The notes beneath the pieces are model-generated. The model ran no database searches. It saw only the letters and a list, made by a program, of their open reading frames with translations, and was not told the origin of the DNA. A stretch of DNA of 64,000 nt, taken from NCBI GenBank assembly GCA_026826555.1, contig JAKSZT010054324.1, positions 1,387,694 through 1,451,693 of the forward strand, written 5' to 3'. The translations under genes were made by a program, and so were the position numbers. The stretch comes from Tolypeutes matacus (taxonomy: Eukaryota; Chordata; Mammalia; Cingulata; Chlamyphoridae). Below, one piece after another: positions 59,265-64,000 of this stretch; positions within the stretch are counted from its first letter, which is position 1, and each line of letters begins with the position of its first letter.

Positions 59265-62200
59265 CTTTCACCATTTCTATTCATTTCCAAACATTTATGA
59301 ACAGTCTTTTTAGCAATTCTGCCCAAGTTAACCCTCAACTTTCCATTCTCTACCTTCATTCTATTTTCTGGTGACCTATATTCTAGCTAATAACACCACG
59401 TGTTTACACAATATATTTAATTCATAATAGTGCAACCATACAGTATTTGTTTTTTTTTGTTGTTGTTGTTGTTTTTTTTTTTAGGTATTGGGGGCCAGGG
59501 ATTGAACCCGGGACCTCATATGTGGGAAGCTGGCGCTCAACCATGGAGCTGTATCGGCTTCCCTGAGTTGGTTTTTTTTGTGTGTTTTGCTTGTTGTTTG
59601 TTTTTGTCTTTTCTAGGAGGCACCGGAAACCGAACCCAGGATGTCCCATGTGGAAAGCAGACGCTCAACTACTTGAGCCACATCCTCTCCCAATATTTGT
59701 TCTTTTGTGTCTGGCTTGCTTCACTCAACATAATGACCTCTAAATTAATCCACATTGTCATATGCTTCCTGACATCATTTTCCTTACAGCTGCATAATAT
59801 TCCATCACATGTATTCACCACAATTTGTTTATCCATCCATTGCTTGATGGGCATCTGGGTTGTTTCCATCTTTTGACAATTGTGAATACCACATCGGTGT
59901 GCAGTTATCTTTTCGTGTCACTGCTCTCAGTTCTTCTGGGTATATACCTAGTGGTGGTATTGCCTGCTTACATAGCATATCTATATTCAACCTCCTTAGG
60001 AACTGCCAAACAGTCCTACACAGTGGCTGTACCACTGTACCCACGAACAGTTAATAAGCATTCCTATTTCCCCACACCCTCTCCAACACTTAAGAGTTTT
60101 CCAAGGTTTTGATAGTGGCCATTCTAATATGTGTGACATTATATCCTATTGTAGCTTTGATTTGCACTTCCCTAATCACTAGTGATGTGACCACTTTTTC
60201 ATGTGTTTTTTTCGCTACTTGTATTTCTTCTTTGGACAAATGTTTATTTAAGTCATTTGCCCATTTTGTAATTGGGTTGTTTGTCATTTTATTGTTGAGT
60301 TGTAGCATTGCTTTATATATCATGTGTATTAAACCCTTATCAGATATGTGATTTCTAAATATTTCTCCCATTGAGTTAACTGCTTTTTCACCCTTTTGAC
60401 AAAGTCCTTTGAAGTAAATAACTGATTAATTTTGAAGAGGCCCCATTTATCCATTTTTTCTTTTCATGCTCATACTTTAGGTGTAAGGTCCAAAAAACTA
60501 CCACCTATCATGAAAATCTTACATTTTCATCTAGTAGTTTTATTGTCCTGGCTTTTATATTTAGGTCTTTGATACATTTTGAGTCAATTCTTATATAAAA
60601 TGAGACAGGGATACTCTTTCATTCTACTGGTTATTGATATCCAGTTCTCCCAGTACCATTTGTTGAAGAGACTGTTTTGTCCCAGTAACATGGATTAGGC
60701 AGATTTGTCAAAAACCTATTGGTCATAGAACTATTTCTATTTTTATAGCATCAATTTCTGGACTCTCAATTCTATTCCACTGATCAATGTATCTATCTAT
60801 TTCTGTCAATACCATGCTATTATGATCACTGTAGCTTTGTAATATGTTTCAAGGTCAGGCAGTGTGAGACCTCCCACATTGCTCTTTATTTTTTTTTTTT
60901 AAGGATGTTTTTGATTATTCAGGTCCTCTTTCCCTTCCAAATAAATTTGGTAATTGCCTTTTCTGTTTCTGAAAAGTAGGCTGTTGGAATTTTGATTCAT
61001 ATTGCACTGAATGTATAAGTCAGTTTGGGGAGGATTGACATCTTCACTATAGTCTTTTTGTTGCTATTGTAAATTGATTTTTTTTTCCTGATTTTCTCCT
61101 CAGATTGTTCAACACTAGTGCATAGAAACATTACTGATTTTTGCATGTTGATATTATGTCCTGCCACTTTGTTGAACTCGGTTATTAGCTCAAGTAGCTT
61201 TGTCGTAGACATTTCATATTTTTCTAAATATATGTTCATGTCATCTGCAAATAGTTTTAATTCCTCTTTTCCTATTTGGATGCCTTTTATTTAATTTGTT
61301 TCTTGTCTAATTGATCTAGTCAGAACTTCTAGTACAATGTTGAATAACAGTAGTGATGGTGGACATCCTTGTCTTGTTCCCAATCTTAGAGGGAAAGCTA
61401 TCATACTTTCCCTTTTGAGTAGGATGGTGGCTGTGGGTTTTTCATATAGGCCCTTTATCATGTTGAGGAATTTTCCTTTGATTCCTTTTTTATAGAAGTG
61501 TTTTTTATCAAGAAATGGTGCTGGATTTTGTCTAATGCTTTTTCTATATTAATCGAGATGATCATGTGTTTTTTTTTTCCTTCAAGTTTTTAATGTGGTG
61601 TTATTACGTTCATTGATTTTTGTGTGATGAACCACCCTTGCATACCAGGAATAAACCACACTTGCATGATTCCTTTAATATGCTGCTGGATTCTATTTGC
61701 AAGCATATTGTTCAGAATTTTTGCCTCTGTGTTCTTTAAACACATTGTTCTGTCATTTTCTTTTCTTGCATTATCTTTATCTGGCTTTGGTATTAGGATG
61801 ATGATGGCACCATAAAATGTATTGGGTAACTTTCCCTACTCTTGAATTATTGGAAGAGTTTAAAAGAGTTGGTGTTAATTCTTCTCAAAATTCTTGGTAG
61901 AATTCACCAGTGAAGTCATCTGGTCCTGCACTTTTCTTTGTTGGGAGATTTTTGGTGACTGATTCAATCTTTTTAAATATGATTGGTTTGTTGAGTTCTG
62001 TATTTCTTGTAGAGTCATTTCTAAAAATTTGTCCATGTCATCTAGCTTGTCTAATTTGTTGGCATACAGTTTCTCATAATCCCTTTTTATGACCCTTTTT
62101 ACTTCTGTGTGGTCAGTCATAAAATCTTTCCTTGCATTTCTGATTTTATTTATTTGGCATCTTCTCTCTTTTCTTCTTTGTTAGTCTAGCTAAGGGTTTG

Positions 62201-64000
62201 TTAATTTTATCGATCATCTCAAAGAACCAGCTTTTAGTTTTGTTGATTTTCTCTATAGGTTTTTTTGTTTTGTTTTGTTTTCAATGTCTTTTTTTTTTTT
62301 TTTCCCTGCTGTAATCTTTATTTCTTTCCTTCTACTTGCTTTGGAATTGGTTTGATGTTCTTTTTCTAGTTGCTTCAGGTGTTCAGTTAGGTCTTTAATT
62401 TTAGCTCTTTCTTCTTTTTTAATATAGATGTTTAGGGCTATGAATTTTCCTTTCATCACTGACTTTGCTGTATCCCACAAGTTCTGATAAGTTGTGTTCT
62501 CATTTTCATTCGTCTCAAGATATTTATTAATTTATCTTACAATTTATTCTTTGACCCACTGACTGTTTAAGAGTATGTTGATTTGCCTTCACATATTTGT
62601 GAATTTTCCCATTTCCTGTATATTATTGATTTCCCGTTTCTTTCCATTATGATCTGAGAAGGTGCTTTGTATAATTTCAGTCTTTTTTATATTTATTGAG
62701 ACCTGTCTTTTCACCCAACATGTGGTCTATCTTGGCGAAAGATCCATGAGCACTTAAAAAGAATGTATAACCTAATGACCTGGGATGCAATGTTATCTAT
62801 ATTTCTGTTAAGTCTAGCTCATTTATCATATTGTTCAGGTTCTCTGTTTCTTTGTTGATCTTCCGTTTAGTTGTTCTACCTAATGATGTGAGTGGTGTGT
62901 TGAAGTCTCCAACTGTTATTGTAGAGATGTCTATATCTCCCTTCAGTTTTGCCAGAGTTTGCCTCATGTATTTTGGGACACCCTGATTAAGTGCATAGAT
63001 ATTTATGACTGTTACTTCTTCCTGGTACATTGTTCCCTTAATAATATATAATGACCTTCTGCATCTCCTAACATTTTTGCATTAAAGTCTGTTTTGTCTG
63101 ATATTAGTATAGCTACCTCTGCTCTTTTTTGGTTCCTGTTTACATGGAATATCTTTCCAACCTTTCAGTATCAGCTGTCTTGTATCCTGTATGTATAGTT
63201 AATCTTCTGTAGATAGCATATTAATGGGTCATGTTTATTTTTTATCCATTCTGTCAGTCTATATCTTTTGTTTGGGGAGTTTAAGCCATTACATTCAATG
63301 ATATTACTGTAAGTCCATTATTTACTTCCACCATTTTGTTCTTTGGCTTTCATATGTCCTTTTCATTTGTCTTTTTACTCTTTTGCATATCCTTTCTGAT
63401 AGTCTTCCCTTCTACACTCTCTTCCAGGCCTCTCTCTCTTGTCTTTTTCTTTTAGACTCAAAGGCTCCCCTTAAAGCTTCCTTCAATGCCAGATACTTTC
63501 TTACAAATTATTTTAGTTTCTATTTATTTGTGAATACTTTAAACTCACCTTCATATATGAAGAACAATTTTTCTAGATGGAGAATTCTCAGCTGGCAGTT
63601 TTTCTCTCTCAGTATCCTAATTGCATCATACCACTGTCTTCTCACCTCCATGGTTTCTGATGAGAAATCCACACTAAGTCTTACTAGCCGTCCCTCTTAT
63701 GGGATGGTTTACTTCTCCCTTGCTTCTCTCGGGATTTTCTCTTTATCTTTGGCAGTTGACATTCTGAGTAGTACATGCTTTGGAGTATGTGTATTTGGAT
63801 TTATTCTGATTGGGGTACACTCTACTTATTGGACATGTAAATTCATTTCTTTCATGAGAGTTGAGAAATTTTCAGTCATTATTTCCTCAAATACTCTTTC
63901 TGATCCTTTTTTCCTTCTCTTCTCCCTAAGTGTCTTCTTTAAAAAGTGAAAATCTGGAATAAGACATACTCTTTTCTCCTGCTTTTAATTTTTTTTTTTT
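59265..64000 (-). mobile_element. Large L1, antisense, runs off the window
   Basis: Minus-strand L1 from its 3' UTR (59.27-59.45 kb, matching 56.6-56.8 kb) through ORF2. It includes a preserved FADDM reverse transcriptase block (about 61233-61248, antisense 'catgtcatctgcaaa') and the endonuclease side near 62.7 kb ('gatccatgagcac'). The ORF1 end (63.4-63.7 kb) and 5' L1 sequence continue to the window edge. ORF2 is broken into frames of at most about 95 codons. A SINE pair sits in its 3' UTR at 59451-59690. The 188-codon plus-strand frame at 63383-63949 is antisense to the L1 and is not a gene. Confidence 0.88.
59451..59690 (-). mobile_element. Two tandem SINE units in L1 3' UTR
   Basis: On the minus strand one unit (about 59580-59690, 'ctgggttcggtttccgg') is followed by another (about 59451-59574, 'cccgggttcaatccctgg'), each with its own A/CAA-rich tail. 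A near-exact site CAGTATTTGT / CAATATTTGT (59441-59450, 59691-59700) flanks the pair, so they probably arrived together. Confidence 0.85.

Noticed and set aside
63383..63949. 188-codon plus-strand frame at the right edge
   Set aside because: Antisense of an L1 (ORF1-end and 5' sequence); leucine/serine/phenylalanine-rich translation is typical of reversed A-rich L1.

Overview
The window looks like mammalian nuclear DNA from a xenarthran (armadillo, sloth or anteater). It is AT-rich, has no intact protein-coding gene, and is crowded with retroelements. The xenarthran call rests on repeated tRNA-derived SINEs of the armadillo DAS type (box-A-like 'gatgtggctcaa' followed by box-B-like 'gggttcgatccc'), often flanked by clear target-site duplications. 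A second line of evidence is a family of about 0.6-kb LTRs that I do not know from other mammals. Older mammal-wide repeats (MIR, L2, MLT1, MER5, L1M) are present as expected. I cannot choose the species.

Layout. 1-8.2 kb holds an L1 3' end, a MaLR-like solo LTR, a SINE, two old antisense L1 blocks and an ERVL-like LTR. 8.56-9.85 kb is a GC-rich island that is a broken BECN2 (beclin 2) gene on the minus strand. Human BECN2 is, as I recall, an intronless gene nested in an RGS7 intron, so this window may be RGS7 intronic DNA; I saw no RGS7 exon. 10-25 kb is mostly unique-looking AT-rich sequence with scattered MIR, MER5 and LTR copies. 25.7-28.3 kb is a whole MLT1-type element (LTR-internal-LTR). 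29-37 kb holds solo LTRs with exact 5-bp duplications and an L1 with an inverted 5' part. 38.2-41.0 kb is a complete xenarthran MaLR-like provirus flanked by AAGCC. 42-50.8 kb is one long plus-strand L1 interrupted by a SINE, a TRIM60/TRIM75-like pseudogene and a truncated L1 copy. 52.6-59 kb holds L2, MLT1, SINEs and an inverted pair of L1 3' ends. 59.3 kb to the end is a large minus-strand L1 that runs past the window.

There is no operon-like cooperation between genes here. The value of the window is in two dead genes and in a well-preserved record of nested retrotransposition. The most useful observations are the multiply broken BECN2, the MaLR-like LTR family defined by TG...CA ends and exact 5-bp duplications, and the layered insertions at 33.9-50.8 kb. 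I did not find a convincing new functional system.
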